52,130 nt of DNA, taken from Oscillospiraceae bacterium. GTDB taxonomy: Bacteria; Bacillota; Clostridia; Oscillospirales; Ruminococcaceae. The stretch covers positions 1-52,130 of the forward strand of contig JAFUHM010000047.1 of NCBI GenBank assembly GCA_017468865.1. Direction: 5' to 3'. Below, in pieces: positions 17,555 through 25,773 of this stretch (position 1 is its first letter; each line of letters starts with the position of its first letter). A program made the translations under genes and the position numbers. The notes beneath the pieces are model-generated. The model searched no databases and was not told the origin of the DNA. It was given only the letters and a program-made list of their open reading frames with translations.

Positions 17555-17660
17555 GAAAGAAACTGTATGCAAATGCAGGGGAAAAAGTCGGATCGGATAA
17601 GAAAAAACATAAATATCCAAGATATTTATCCATAAATTTTTGTTTTTTTTTACATATCAC

Positions 17661-17692
17661 TTGACATTTTTGCGTTTTAGTGGTATTATAAT
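17661..17692 (+). promoter_or_regulatory. Promoter of the kinase/vWA/PP2C operon
   Basis: TTGACA at 17661-17666 is followed by overlapping -10 candidates: TATTAT (17684-17689, 17-base spacer) and TATAAT (17687-17692, 20-base spacer). A T-rich tract precedes it. Confidence 0.75.
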
Positions 17693-17726
17693 AGATATTA
17701 TGACTTATTGTCAGGAGAGTTGTATT

Positions 17727-18809
17727 ATGCAGTGTGAAAATTGTCATGCCGAATTTGCCAATGACCTGTTCGCCTGCCCCGAATGCGGTGCACCGGTGCT
17801 GCAGACCATAGCCGGATTTGAAAACACCAAAGAAATACAGCGCAAGCTGAGACATATGTACAACGATCAGGGCGTGAAGGTTAAAGTCAACGATAAGGAA
17901 TATAATGAGATATTCTTTGACAGGAAGAGATTTATCTCCCTTTTGTATGACTATCTGCCCGAATGGACACCCGAAAGGCGCCTGCTTATCGGAATGTACA
18001 AGATGGGCGTACTCAATGTCATGCTCCATGCAGAAAGCAAGGAGATAGCCGTAGCAAGAGTAAAGAGCATTCTCCTGGGTGACGTTTTCCTCTCCGAAGC
18101 GGCTGCCGAATTCGTTCTGGCATCGTTTACATATATGCTGGGCTGGCCCTTTGAGGCAAAGCTGAGGGTGCCCGACCGTGATCCCAACGAAGAAGAACCG
18201 ACCGAAGATGCTCCCGTTCGCAGACCTATGTTCATCGACGAGATGCCCTGCTATCCCCAGGATGTATTCTTCCAGAGACTGTTCACCAATGTGGATCTTT
18301 CCGGAAAGATGTATACAAAGCTGGAGGGCTTCTGCTTCGACGGCTTCGGACGTATGCGCACCATCAAGCTCCCGTCTACGCTCATGGCCATAGGTGAGTA
18401 CTGCTTCTCCAACTGCAAGAGCCTGCGAGGCGTGGATCTGCCGGACGGCATGAAGATGATAAAGCAGGGCGCTTTCAGCGGATGCACATCACTTACATAT
18501 ATAAAGATACCCGAGGGTATCATAGAGATAGAAGACAACACATTCCAGTTCTGCTCCTCGCTCGAAACGGTGGAGATACCTCCAAGCGTCAGCAGCATAG
18601 GCGCAGCCGCATTCTCGGGATGTGAGAGCCTGAAGAGGCTGTTCATACCCGAAAGTGTGAAATTCATTGACGAAAACGCTTTTGCGTACTGTCCCGAACT
18701 GACCATCCACTGCTATGAGAATTCCTATGTATACAAGTACTGCATAGAAAACGGCATCGAAGTGGAGACGGCCGAGAAGGGCGCAGATCTCAAGCGTAAA
18801 AGGATATAG
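17727..18809 (+). CDS. Zinc-ribbon protein with BspA-type leucine-rich repeats
   Basis: A 360-residue cytoplasmic protein. The N-terminus is a zinc ribbon (C3, C6, C17, C20; CENC and CPEC). The middle (about 30-180) is helical and unassigned. The C-terminal 150 residues are LRR_5 repeats of about 23 residues, each with a GCTSLTYIKIPEGIIEIED-like pattern, a fold used for protein binding. The ATG at 17727 has AGGAGAG; an upstream extension has none. It opens a five-gene operon with the kinase 15 bases downstream, so it is probably an adaptor or target of that signalling module. Confidence 0.8.
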   Translation: MQCENCHAEFANDLFACPECGAPVLQTIAGFENTKEIQRKLRHMYNDQGVKVKVNDKEYNEIFFDRKRFISLLYDYLPEWTPERRLLIGMYKMGVLNVMLHAESKEIAVARVKSILLGDVFLSEAAAEFVLASFTYMLGWPFEAKLRVPDRDPNEEEPTEDAPVRRPMFIDEMPCYPQDVFFQRLFTNVDLSGKMYTKLEGFCFDGFGRMRTIKLPSTLMAIGEYCFSNCKSLRGVDLPDGMKMIKQGAFSGCTSLTYIKIPEGIIEIEDNTFQFCSSLETVEIPPSVSSIGAAAFSGCESLKRLFIPESVKFIDENAFAYCPELTIHCYENSYVYKYCIENGIEVETAEKGADLKRKRI

Positions 18810-18824
18810 GGAGGATATGTGTAA

Positions 18825-20168
18825 ATGACTGAACTGAAGATCGGCCAGCAGGTCGAGCTCGAATACGGAGGCACTGCCAAAGTACTCGGCGTGATCGGCA
18901 GCGGCGGACAGGGTACGGTTTACCGTGTGGAGTTCAACGGTACTCAGTGGGCTCTCAAGTGGTACGATATCAGCAAGATCAAACGTCCCGCTGAATTCAA
19001 GAAGAACCTTAAAGATAATATCACGGACGGCGCTCCGTCAAATAAGTTCCTTTGGCCGAAATACCTTACCAAAGAGGCTGAGGACGGCACCTTCGGTTAT
19101 CTCATGGAACTCAAGCCCGCAAGCTTTGACAACTTTGTTGACATACTCAACACATATAAACTGGAAGTAGACCCGCTCACAGGCAGGGCTACAAAGAAGA
19201 ACATAGGCTTTACAAACCTCAATGCGATGATAACCGCAGTTATCAATATAGTCAACGCATTCAGGCAGCTCCATCTTAAAGGAAAGAGCTACCAGGACCT
19301 TAACGACGGCGGCTTCTTCATTAACGTGGATACGGGCGCTGTACTGGTCTGCGACTGCGATAACATCGCTCCCGACGGCACGAACTTCGGCATCGGAGGC
19401 AAGCCCGGATATATGGCTCCCGAGATCGTAAGAGGAGTGGCAAAGCCCGATGTGCAGACGGATAAGTATTCGCTTGCGGTCGTACTCTTCAAGCTCCTGT
19501 TCAGAGGAGATCCCATGGAGGGCGAGAAGGTCGTAAAGGACATCTGCCTTACGGAATCCTCGGAGCTCAAGCACTACGGTCAGAACGCAGTGTTCGTGTA
19601 TGACCCGAATGACGCATCGAACCGTCCTGTAAGAGGCATTCACGACAACGTGATAAAGTTCTGGCGCATCTACCCTGATTATATAAGAGATGCTTTCATC
19701 CGCTCCTTCACAGTAGGTACGAATGAGCCCAACAAGCGTATCATAGAGAGCGAATGGCAGAAGCTGTTCATAAGGCTCCGCTCTGAGATAATCAAGTGTA
19801 CCTGCGGACGCACCAACTTCACATCCATGTTTGAGCATCCCGATGAGAAGACATTCAGATGCACAAAGTGCGGTGCGGAATTCGGTTCTCTCGGTTTTTC
19901 AGACCGTCCCTACCGTATGCCCCTGTATATCGGTGCCAAGTTCTATGAATGCGAGATCGATCCCGATTCTGAGGATTTCCTCAGCGTAGCGGGCTCCGTG
20001 GTCGAGAACAAACTCAAGCCCGGAATGATCGGCATCAAGAACGAGACAAACCGCATATGGCGTGCTAAGATGCCTGACGGGGAATTCTATGACATAAAGC
20101 CCGGCGGCGGCTTCCCCATCTGGCCTGAACTTGAGATCAGCTTTGGCATGATCAAAGCAAGTATATGA
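18825..20168 (+). CDS. Protein kinase-like protein of the TerY-P type, with C-terminal zinc ribbon
   Basis: In 447 residues the N-terminal 300 form a Hanks-type kinase fold: glycine loop GSGGQGTVY (25-33), ATP-anchoring Lys45 in WALKWY, catalytic-loop SYQDLNDGGFF with Asp158, metal-binding region CDCDN (176-180) and an APE (198-200). The Asn expected five residues after the catalytic Asp is Gly163, so activity may be altered. A zinc ribbon (C325, C327, C346, C349) and a beta-rich tail follow. The next two genes encode a vWA protein and a PP2C phosphatase, the arrangement known as the TerY-P triad of ter-linked stress systems. No transmembrane segment is seen. Confidence 0.85.
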   Translation: MTELKIGQQVELEYGGTAKVLGVIGSGGQGTVYRVEFNGTQWALKWYDISKIKRPAEFKKNLKDNITDGAPSNKFLWPKYLTKEAEDGTFGYLMELKPASFDNFVDILNTYKLEVDPLTGRATKKNIGFTNLNAMITAVINIVNAFRQLHLKGKSYQDLNDGGFFINVDTGAVLVCDCDNIAPDGTNFGIGGKPGYMAPEIVRGVAKPDVQTDKYSLAVVLFKLLFRGDPMEGEKVVKDICLTESSELKHYGQNAVFVYDPNDASNRPVRGIHDNVIKFWRIYPDYIRDAFIRSFTVGTNEPNKRIIESEWQKLFIRLRSEIIKCTCGRTNFTSMFEHPDEKTFRCTKCGAEFGSLGFSDRPYRMPLYIGAKFYECEIDPDSEDFLSVAGSVVENKLKPGMIGIKNETNRIWRAKMPDGEFYDIKPGGGFPIWPELEISFGMIKASI

Positions 20169-20190
20169 CAAATATTGAGGAGAGATTGTA

Positions 20191-21015
20191 ATGAGCAAGA
20201 ACAAGAACAAGGGTGCAGGATCTGCACCTAAGGACACCGAGCTTGATAATATGCTTGACTTTGACGACGATGATCCCCTTTCGGCGACAGGCGTGTCAAG
20301 GAAAAGTCTCGTAATATTCTTCCTTATAGATACTTCGGGATCTATGAGAGGAAAGAAAATGGGCGAGCTCAACACCGTTATGGAGGAGCTCATCCCCGAG
20401 ATCAGACGTGTCGGTGAGGCTGACACGGATGTTAAGATCGCTGTTCTCACATTCTCCACCGATGTGGCATGGATGTATCCACAGCCCATATCCATCGAGG
20501 ATTTTGAATGGTCAAGACTTCGTCCCGACGGAGTTACGAGCATGGGTGAGGCATTCAAGGAACTGTCTTCGAGAATGTCCCGCAACAGCTTCCTCAACTC
20601 CCCCTCCCTGTCCTTTGCACCTGTCATCTTCCTTATGACAGACGGTTATCCTTCGGATGACTACAAGGCAGGACTTGAGGCTCTCAAGGCTAATTCCTGG
20701 TATAAGTTCGCACTCAAGGCTGCACTGGGTATCGGCTCTGAGGCTAATGACGAGATGCTCGCAGAATTTACCGGCACAAAGGATACCGTTGTTCACGCAT
20801 ACTCCGGCGGACAGCTGGCTCAGATGATCAAGGTCGTTGCCGTTACAGCATCCCAGATAGGTTCCAAGTCCATGACCCTGTCGGATGAGACCGGCGAGGA
20901 GCTTGGCGATGAGGATGTTTACGCAGCTAAGCAGAAGCTCCTCGGTCAGCAGATCCAGGAATTCGTTCAGAATCAGGACGATGCTGATGCCGTATCCTTC
21001 GATACAGGCTGGTAA
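20191..21015 (+). CDS. TerY-like von Willebrand factor A domain protein
   Basis: A 274-residue protein with an acidic, disordered start (DFDDDDP near 23-29) and a vWA domain with an intact MIDAS: DTSGS at 47-51, a Thr in GVTSMGEA and an Asp in LMTDGYPSDD. MIDAS domains bind a divalent metal and a partner acidic residue. TerY-type vWA proteins accompany a kinase and a PP2C phosphatase, and are thought to scaffold or be phosphorylated by them. It lies 22 bases after the kinase gene behind a GAGGAGAG site. Confidence 0.88.
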   Translation: MSKNKNKGAGSAPKDTELDNMLDFDDDDPLSATGVSRKSLVIFFLIDTSGSMRGKKMGELNTVMEELIPEIRRVGEADTDVKIAVLTFSTDVAWMYPQPISIEDFEWSRLRPDGVTSMGEAFKELSSRMSRNSFLNSPSLSFAPVIFLMTDGYPSDDYKAGLEALKANSWYKFALKAALGIGSEANDEMLAEFTGTKDTVVHAYSGGQLAQMIKVVAVTASQIGSKSMTLSDETGEELGDEDVYAAKQKLLGQQIQEFVQNQDDADAVSFDTGW

Positions 21016-21030
21016 TGAGAGGATTTCGAT

Positions 21031-21930
21031 ATGTTCAAAGGATTTAGCTATTCTGTACAGGGTGCCAGCCACGTCAAGCGTGATCTGGTGTGTCAGGATG
21101 CATCCGCACATATTATCGCTGATCGTTACGCAGCTGCCATAGCTGCGGACGGTCACGGAAGCAAAAAGCATTTCCGCAGCAATGTGGGATCGCAGTGTGC
21201 GGTGGATGCGGTACTGGAGACACTTGCACGCTACTATGAAGATGCAGACGCTTTTGAGAAGGAATTTCCCGACAATTACAGGCGTGTCATCAAAAACATA
21301 GAAAAGCAGGTCATCTCTGTATGGAATAATAAAGTAAACGAACACCTGAAGGCAAACCCTGTGACCGATGAGGAGCGCTCCAAATTCACGGATGAGGAAT
21401 TTGAAGCCATCCCTCCCGAATCCTACTATGGCACTACGCTCATAGCTGCGGTATGCGGCATTGATTACTCCTTCGGTTTCCAGATAGGTGACGGAAGTCT
21501 TGTGGCAGTCTTTGAGGACGGCTATGCCATCACTCCTACCGAGTATGATGAGTCAGCCCCTGCAAACGTCACTGCATCCATGTGCAATGCCAACGCATCT
21601 ACGATGTTCAGGTCATTCTATGAAAAGGATAAGAAGGTCATTGCCCTCTATACCTCGACTGACGGATTGTATACTTCCTTCGGCAGTGAGAATGACTTCC
21701 TTGACTACCATGTAATAATCACATCCCAGCTCAAGGGACTGCCCGAATTTGCGGATACGGTGCTCAAGAATATCACAAAGAGATCCCATTTCGGCACGGA
21801 AGATGATGTGTCTTTCTCCTGCGTATGCGTTGAAGAGAACGTTCTCGCCTATGATGACCTTATCAATCAGCGTGTTGCCGAAAACAAGCAGAAAGCGGCT
21901 GACCGCAGAGCGGCACTTCTCAAAAAATAA
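21031..21930 (+). CDS. PP2C-family serine/threonine protein phosphatase
   Basis: The 299-residue metal-dependent phosphatase starts directly with the catalytic domain. Metal-binding Asp40 is in AADGHGSKKH; other motifs are YGTTLIAAV, QIGDGSL, STDGLYTS and the late EDDVSF acidic pair. All core Asp residues appear present. A basic, possibly coiled tail (QRVAENKQKAADRRAA) ends the protein. It lies 15 bases after the vWA gene and is the natural opponent of the kinase. Confidence 0.9.
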   Translation: MFKGFSYSVQGASHVKRDLVCQDASAHIIADRYAAAIAADGHGSKKHFRSNVGSQCAVDAVLETLARYYEDADAFEKEFPDNYRRVIKNIEKQVISVWNNKVNEHLKANPVTDEERSKFTDEEFEAIPPESYYGTTLIAAVCGIDYSFGFQIGDGSLVAVFEDGYAITPTEYDESAPANVTASMCNANASTMFRSFYEKDKKVIALYTSTDGLYTSFGSENDFLDYHVIITSQLKGLPEFADTVLKNITKRSHFGTEDDVSFSCVCVEENVLAYDDLINQRVAENKQKAADRRAALLKK

Positions 21931-21972
21931 AGCTCATTGATTACCGTTATTAATGAGAAATGGGGTAATAAT

Positions 21973-23154
21973 ATGAAGACAAGCGCATTATACGGCATAG
22001 CTATGGACTATGCTGAAACAGTTAAAAAAGCTTTTCCCGCATATGTAGCAGATGATGCTGAACTGTGCCTTATACAGACCGCAGATCAGGAAATGTTCAC
22101 GGGCGTTACAAGTGTACGCATCGAGGACGATGAGGCTGTCAAGGTAAGTGCCGAAGAGAACTGCATCAACAGCATGATCTCCGAGAAGAACACCAAGGCT
22201 TCTCAGATGATCACAGTATCGATCGCCGACGGCAGCGTAAAGGAGCCCTCGGAAGATATCATAGAGCTCCTCATCAGAGCTAATATCACCAACCGTGACT
22301 GTGGTGTGGCTGTCAGCAAGAATGAAGAAAAGACAGTAGTTGAATTCTTGCCTTCACAGGGTGAGTCCGAGTCGGGCGCTCCCGCAGAATTCGTGAGCGG
22401 CTTTGAATTTGATGAATCCAATCCTTTCTTTGAGGCAGAGGGACAGGCTCCCGAGCCTACAACAGCTCATCCCAATACTCAGGATCCCAAGTTCCTGTAT
22501 AATCAGCCCGGTCAGGGTCAGCCTCAGCAGGGCGGCTTCCAGGGTCAGAACATGGGCGGATTCCCCCAGCAGGGTTATCCTCAGCAGGGCATGAACGGCT
22601 ATCCTCAGCAGGGTATGGCAGGTTATCCTCAGCAGGGTATGAACGGCTATCCTCAGCAGGGAATGGGCGGTTACCCTCAGCAGGGCATGAACGGTTACCC
22701 TCAGCAGGGTATGAACGGCTACCCTCAGCAGGGCATGGCAGGTTTCCCTCAGCAGGGTATGAACGGTTACCCTCAGCAGGGTATGAACGGCTATCCTCAG
22801 CAGGGTATGAATGGTTTCCCTCAGCAGAACCAGTCCGCATATATGGGCAATCCTATGGCTGCCGCTCCTGTGGCTTCCAGCGGAGTTACCAGTGCATATC
22901 AGGGCGGTTCCGTACAGCTTAGCCGTGACCAGTCCGCTATGGTTTCCCAGTTCCTCGGAGGCGGCGGCGGTTCATTCAAGAAGCGTCTTGCATCCTTCAT
23001 GGATGATGATGACGGCACCGATGTTGATGCTATCCTTGATGACATCGAAGGCAAGGAAGAAGGCAACAACAACGCTACCATGTCCAGAGCGGATATGAAG
23101 AAGGCTGCTGAAATGGCTAAGAAGCAGGCTAAACAAAATCAGAAGAAGAACTGA
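21973..23154 (+). CDS. Protein with PQQG tandem repeats and a possible cytidine-deaminase-like N-terminal domain
   Basis: A 393-residue protein, last in the signalling operon. The N-terminal 130 residues can be laid over a cytidine deaminase: FTGVTSVRI, SAEENCINSMI and VVEFLPS fall where FTGCNVENS, CAERTA and the terminal LFP lie, but the zinc cysteines are missing, so this would be an inactive relative (inference only). Residues about 195-286 are a low-complexity region of twelve PQQ units in an eight-residue repeat, GYPQQGMN. A glycine run, acidic stretch and a lysine-rich helix end it. The ATG at 21973 has TGGGGT upstream. The repeats suggest a flexible or phase-separating tail, perhaps the substrate of the kinase and phosphatase. 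Confidence 0.72.
   Translation: MKTSALYGIAMDYAETVKKAFPAYVADDAELCLIQTADQEMFTGVTSVRIEDDEAVKVSAEENCINSMISEKNTKASQMITVSIADGSVKEPSEDIIELLIRANITNRDCGVAVSKNEEKTVVEFLPSQGESESGAPAEFVSGFEFDESNPFFEAEGQAPEPTTAHPNTQDPKFLYNQPGQGQPQQGGFQGQNMGGFPQQGYPQQGMNGYPQQGMAGYPQQGMNGYPQQGMGGYPQQGMNGYPQQGMNGYPQQGMAGFPQQGMNGYPQQGMNGYPQQGMNGFPQQNQSAYMGNPMAAAPVASSGVTSAYQGGSVQLSRDQSAMVSQFLGGGGGSFKKRLASFMDDDDGTDVDAILDDIEGKEEGNNNATMSRADMKKAAEMAKKQAKQNQKKN
22561..22830 (+). repeat. 24-base in-frame tandem repeat encoding GYPQQGMN units
   Basis: The 270-base stretch holds units of 24 bases (GGYTAYCCTCAGCAGGGTATGAAC-like, shown here only by its core CCTCAGCAGGG), with third-position and N/A/G variation at the eighth residue. 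Such arrays can expand or contract by whole units without breaking the frame. Confidence 0.9.
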
Positions 23155-23164
23155 TGAAGATAAA

Positions 23165-23194
23165 GAGACTTGGCATTTGTCAAGTCTCTTTTTT
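23165..23194 (+). terminator. Terminator of the signalling operon
   Basis: GAGACTTG/CAAGTCTC with an eight-base loop, followed by six T residues, 11 bases after the stop codon. Confidence 0.92.
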
Positions 23195-23205
23195 GAAGTA
23201 TCCGC

Positions 23206-23439
23206 TCACTGCGTTCTCTTGCCTTTTCTGACCGCAGCCATGGCATCCATGTCACCGTGCTCGATCTCATGTTTGAGTGATGTGATAATACTGTCTTTTC
23301 GCTTTAAGAAATCAGGACCGCCTGAAACGGTGTCAGCCCCCTGTACCGACAGCCATAGGCTTGCATCGGCTGCAACCTGAAGGGCACATCCCGGTACATG
23401 GTGCAGGATATGCTCACTGTTCCTGTAAAGTGCGTAGAG
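23206..23439 (-). pseudogene. Probable C-terminal relic of an unrecognised gene
   Basis: On the minus strand a frame is open for 77 codons and ends at TGA 23206-23208. It reads ALYRNSEHILHHVPGC and later GDMDAMAAVRKGKRTQ, which looks coding, but there is no start codon before the upstream in-frame stop. The family is not recognised. Otherwise the gap between the operon terminator and the reductase gene shows nothing. Confidence 0.35.
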
Positions 23440-23463
23440 TCATCCCACTTATGTGTAACTGTT

Positions 23464-24111
23464 TCACCACGGCTCCCTGACCAGCTTCACGCCTGTGTCA
23501 TATGCTTCTTTCAATTCAACGGGGAAGACCTTTTCGTGACGTTCATCCTTTGCCGCCGTGTCGAACATCGTCCAGTCAAATCTGCTGTAATCCCTGACTT
23601 GCTTTGTGTTCCCTGCGATCAACAGCTTGGTGCTGCCTACGAATGTACCCAAAGTCTGCTGATAGCCCCTGAGCATGGCATCATATCCGATGTGAGGATA
23701 ATATGATTTGTCTGCATTGCTTGTCATTATGAACAGGACGGGTATCTTTTTGTCATTATAGCTTCGGGGCTCATTCTTATATGTCAGGGACTGAAATATG
23801 AGCCTTTCATAAAGTGAACGGAAGCCTGCGGAGACATCACCGAGATAATTAGGTGAGCCGAGGATAAGGCCGTCCGAGTTTCGTATCGAAGCAAGCACGG
23901 GGGCAAGTCCGTCCCGACAGACACATTTCCCCTCATTCGGCGGCAGCTTACAGGCAAAGCACGAAACACATCCCGTGAATTTGTCCAGTTTATACAGGTC
24001 GAATATCTCGACCTCCGCCCCCTGCGACTCCGCTCCTTTCGCAGCTTCCCTGACGAGGGATGAAGTATTCCACCCGATACGGGGACTGCCGTTTACTGCA
24101 ACTATTTTCAT
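23464..24111 (-). CDS. NAD(P)H-dependent FMN reductase / flavodoxin-fold oxidoreductase
   Basis: A 215-residue flavodoxin-like protein. VNGSPRIGWNTSSLV binds the FMN phosphate, and LGSPNYLGDVSA is the second flavin loop. GCVSCFACK (near 48-56) is the cysteine pair typical of the iron-sulfur-flavoprotein-like NADPH-dependent FMN reductase group. It probably reduces FMN or quinones. The ATG at 24111 has AGAGGTG; a longer frame begins in the promoter. A TetR gene is divergent, and their promoters overlap, so it is the likely target of that repressor. Confidence 0.85.
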   Translation of the reverse strand: MKIVAVNGSPRIGWNTSSLVREAAKGAESQGAEVEIFDLYKLDKFTGCVSCFACKLPPNEGKCVCRDGLAPVLASIRNSDGLILGSPNYLGDVSAGFRSLYERLIFQSLTYKNEPRSYNDKKIPVLFIMTSNADKSYYPHIGYDAMLRGYQQTLGTFVGSTKLLIAGNTKQVRDYSRFDWTMFDTAAKDERHEKVFPVELKEAYDTGVKLVREPW

Positions 24112-24141
24112 GACGACACCTCTTTTTATTTTGTTGATATT

Positions 24142-24186
24142 ATTATAACCCAAATGCTTGACAAATACAATATACAGATATATAAT
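24142..24186. promoter_or_regulatory. Overlapping divergent promoters between the reductase and TetR genes
   Basis: On the plus strand TTGACA (24158-24163) and TATAAT (24181-24186) are 17 bases apart. On the minus strand TTGTAT (complement of 24165-24170) and TATAAT (complement of 24142-24147) are also 17 bases apart. The two overlap, so one bound repressor could block both. Confidence 0.75.
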
Positions 24187-24236
24187 AATGACAGAAAGTC
24201 TTACGATACTTTAATTCTGTAAGAGAGAATGATACT

Positions 24237-24761
24237 ATGGCTGAACGGACTAAAATATGGATAGCCGAGAAGATGAAGGCACTGATGAAGACCAAGCCTC
24301 TCAACAAGATCAGAGTGACCGAGATATGCAGAGCTGCTGAGATAGAGCGCCCCACATTCTACTATCATTTCAAGGATAAGTATGACCTTGTGGCGTGGAT
24401 ATTTCTAAGCGATGCCTATGATACCGATGTGCTCTCTCCGGAGTCATCGGCTCAGGCTATGGTGAAAATGCGGCAGGAGTTTGTTTTCTACAAGAGAGCC
24501 TATGACGATGTGTCTCAGAATGCTTTGTGGCAGTATATGCTCGAATACTTCGTCAGACGCTATGAACAAGCTGCAAGAGAAGCGCTGGATACCGACGTAC
24601 TCGATACTCAGCTTAAATACTCCATACGCTTGTACTGCTACGGATGTGTCGGCATGACAAAGGAATGGCTGCTGACCGATAACACCACATCTGCCGAGAC
24701 TGTCGTGAAGATGATGTTTTCGTCGATGCCTGACAATATGAAAAAGATCTGGTTCGGATAA
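24237..24761 (+). CDS. TetR/AcrR-family transcriptional regulator
   Basis: A 174-residue repressor-type protein. The N-terminal helix-turn-helix (about 1-55) has NKIRVTEICRAAEIERPTFY followed by YHFKDKYDL, the standard TetR pattern. The C-terminal ligand domain belongs to the short TetR_C group near DhaS/YxaF-like proteins. It is divergent from a flavin reductase and upstream of a membrane protein and chromate transporter genes. It probably regulates its own promoter and the reductase. Confidence 0.88.
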   Translation: MAERTKIWIAEKMKALMKTKPLNKIRVTEICRAAEIERPTFYYHFKDKYDLVAWIFLSDAYDTDVLSPESSAQAMVKMRQEFVFYKRAYDDVSQNALWQYMLEYFVRRYEQAAREALDTDVLDTQLKYSIRLYCYGCVGMTKEWLLTDNTTSAETVVKMMFSSMPDNMKKIWFG

Positions 24762-24828
24762 GGATACATAACTTACGGTATGCAAAGCCGCTGCTGTATG
24801 CCCGTTCCCTGACAGAAGAGGAGATACT

Positions 24829-25179
24829 ATGAAAAGCAGGGTGATATACTGCTTAAACTTCATATGGTCGGGTTTGATCGCATTTTTACTCCCGATCTGT
24901 TTTGAAATAATATATATGAATATAACAGGTCATGCAAAGGGCTATGACTATGATCTTGGTGCGGAAAAGGATATTTCCGTTATGTTCGGCTGCATGGAAC
25001 TGCTGATATGGCTCGTTTTAGCCCTGCCTTCAATTATCTGCGTGATACGGAAAACGATGGCTAAAGGCAGGATATTTCTGCTCATACCTGCCGTACTATA
25101 TACGGCACTTGCCGTCATCAGCATAAATATCATATACGGCGGATGGTCGGAATATGTCAAGGAAGTTTTTAACATATGA
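24829..25179 (+). CDS. Small membrane protein with three predicted transmembrane segments
   Basis: The 116-residue product has hydrophobic segments near 8-30, 52-70 and 80-100, separated by a short loop with KGYDYDLGAEKD. No family is recognised. GAGGAGA precedes the ATG. It lies between the TetR gene and the chromate transporter genes and may be cotranscribed with either. Confidence 0.6.
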   Translation: MKSRVIYCLNFIWSGLIAFLLPICFEIIYMNITGHAKGYDYDLGAEKDISVMFGCMELLIWLVLALPSIICVIRKTMAKGRIFLLIPAVLYTALAVISINIIYGGWSEYVKEVFNI

Positions 25180-25224
25180 CTTTATGCAAATGATATCCTA
25201 ACAGCACCGTGACGGGGTGATACT

Positions 25225-25773
25225 ATGAACAAAAAACTTGACCTGTTCCTGACATTTATGAAGATCGGCGCATTTACATTCGGGGGCGGATACGCTATGA
25301 TACCCCTGATACAGCGTGAGATCTGTGAAAATAAGAAGTGGCTGGATGAGAGCGATATACTTGAGATCGTTGCAATAGCGGAGTCCACACCGGGGCCTGT
25401 GGCGGTAAATGCTGCCACATTTGTGGGCAGCCGCACCGCAGGCACCCTCGGTGCTGCCTGTGCTACGCTGGGAGTGGTGCTGCCGTCGTTCCTTATCATA
25501 TCCCTTATCTCATTCGTGCTGAAATCCTTTCAGGAATGGGAAGCGGTACAGTATGCCTTTATGGGTATCCGTGCGGGCGTTCTCGCACTGATACTCAAGG
25601 CTGTGTATACTATGTTCACGGCGGCGAAAAAGCACGCAGTTTCCTATGTCATCATGGTGGCGGCATTGGTACTGACGGCTTTCCTGAAAACGGATGCAGT
25701 GCTTGTCATAATCGGCTGCGGGATATTCGGGCTTGTGTGGTCGCTTCTTTTCAGAAAGGAGGACGGGCGATGA
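25225..25773 (+). CDS. Chromate transporter family protein, first half-size subunit
   Basis: A 182-residue CHR-domain membrane protein. The family motif FGGGYAMIPLIQ and the later ESTPGPVAVNAATFVG are clear, with about five or six hydrophobic segments. Short-chain ChrA systems need two homologous halves that assemble in antiparallel topology; the second half follows with a four-base ATGA overlap. The family exports chromate in known cases, but most homologues in anaerobes have no proven substrate. Confidence 0.88.
   Translation: MNKKLDLFLTFMKIGAFTFGGGYAMIPLIQREICENKKWLDESDILEIVAIAESTPGPVAVNAATFVGSRTAGTLGAACATLGVVLPSFLIISLISFVLKSFQEWEAVQYAFMGIRAGVLALILKAVYTMFTAAKKHAVSYVIMVAALVLTAFLKTDAVLVIIGCGIFGLVWSLLFRKEDGR

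Noticed and set aside
22561..22830. CRISPR array from the regular 24-base repeats
   Set aside because: Units are contiguous without unique spacers, stay in frame and encode PQQG repeats inside an ORF.
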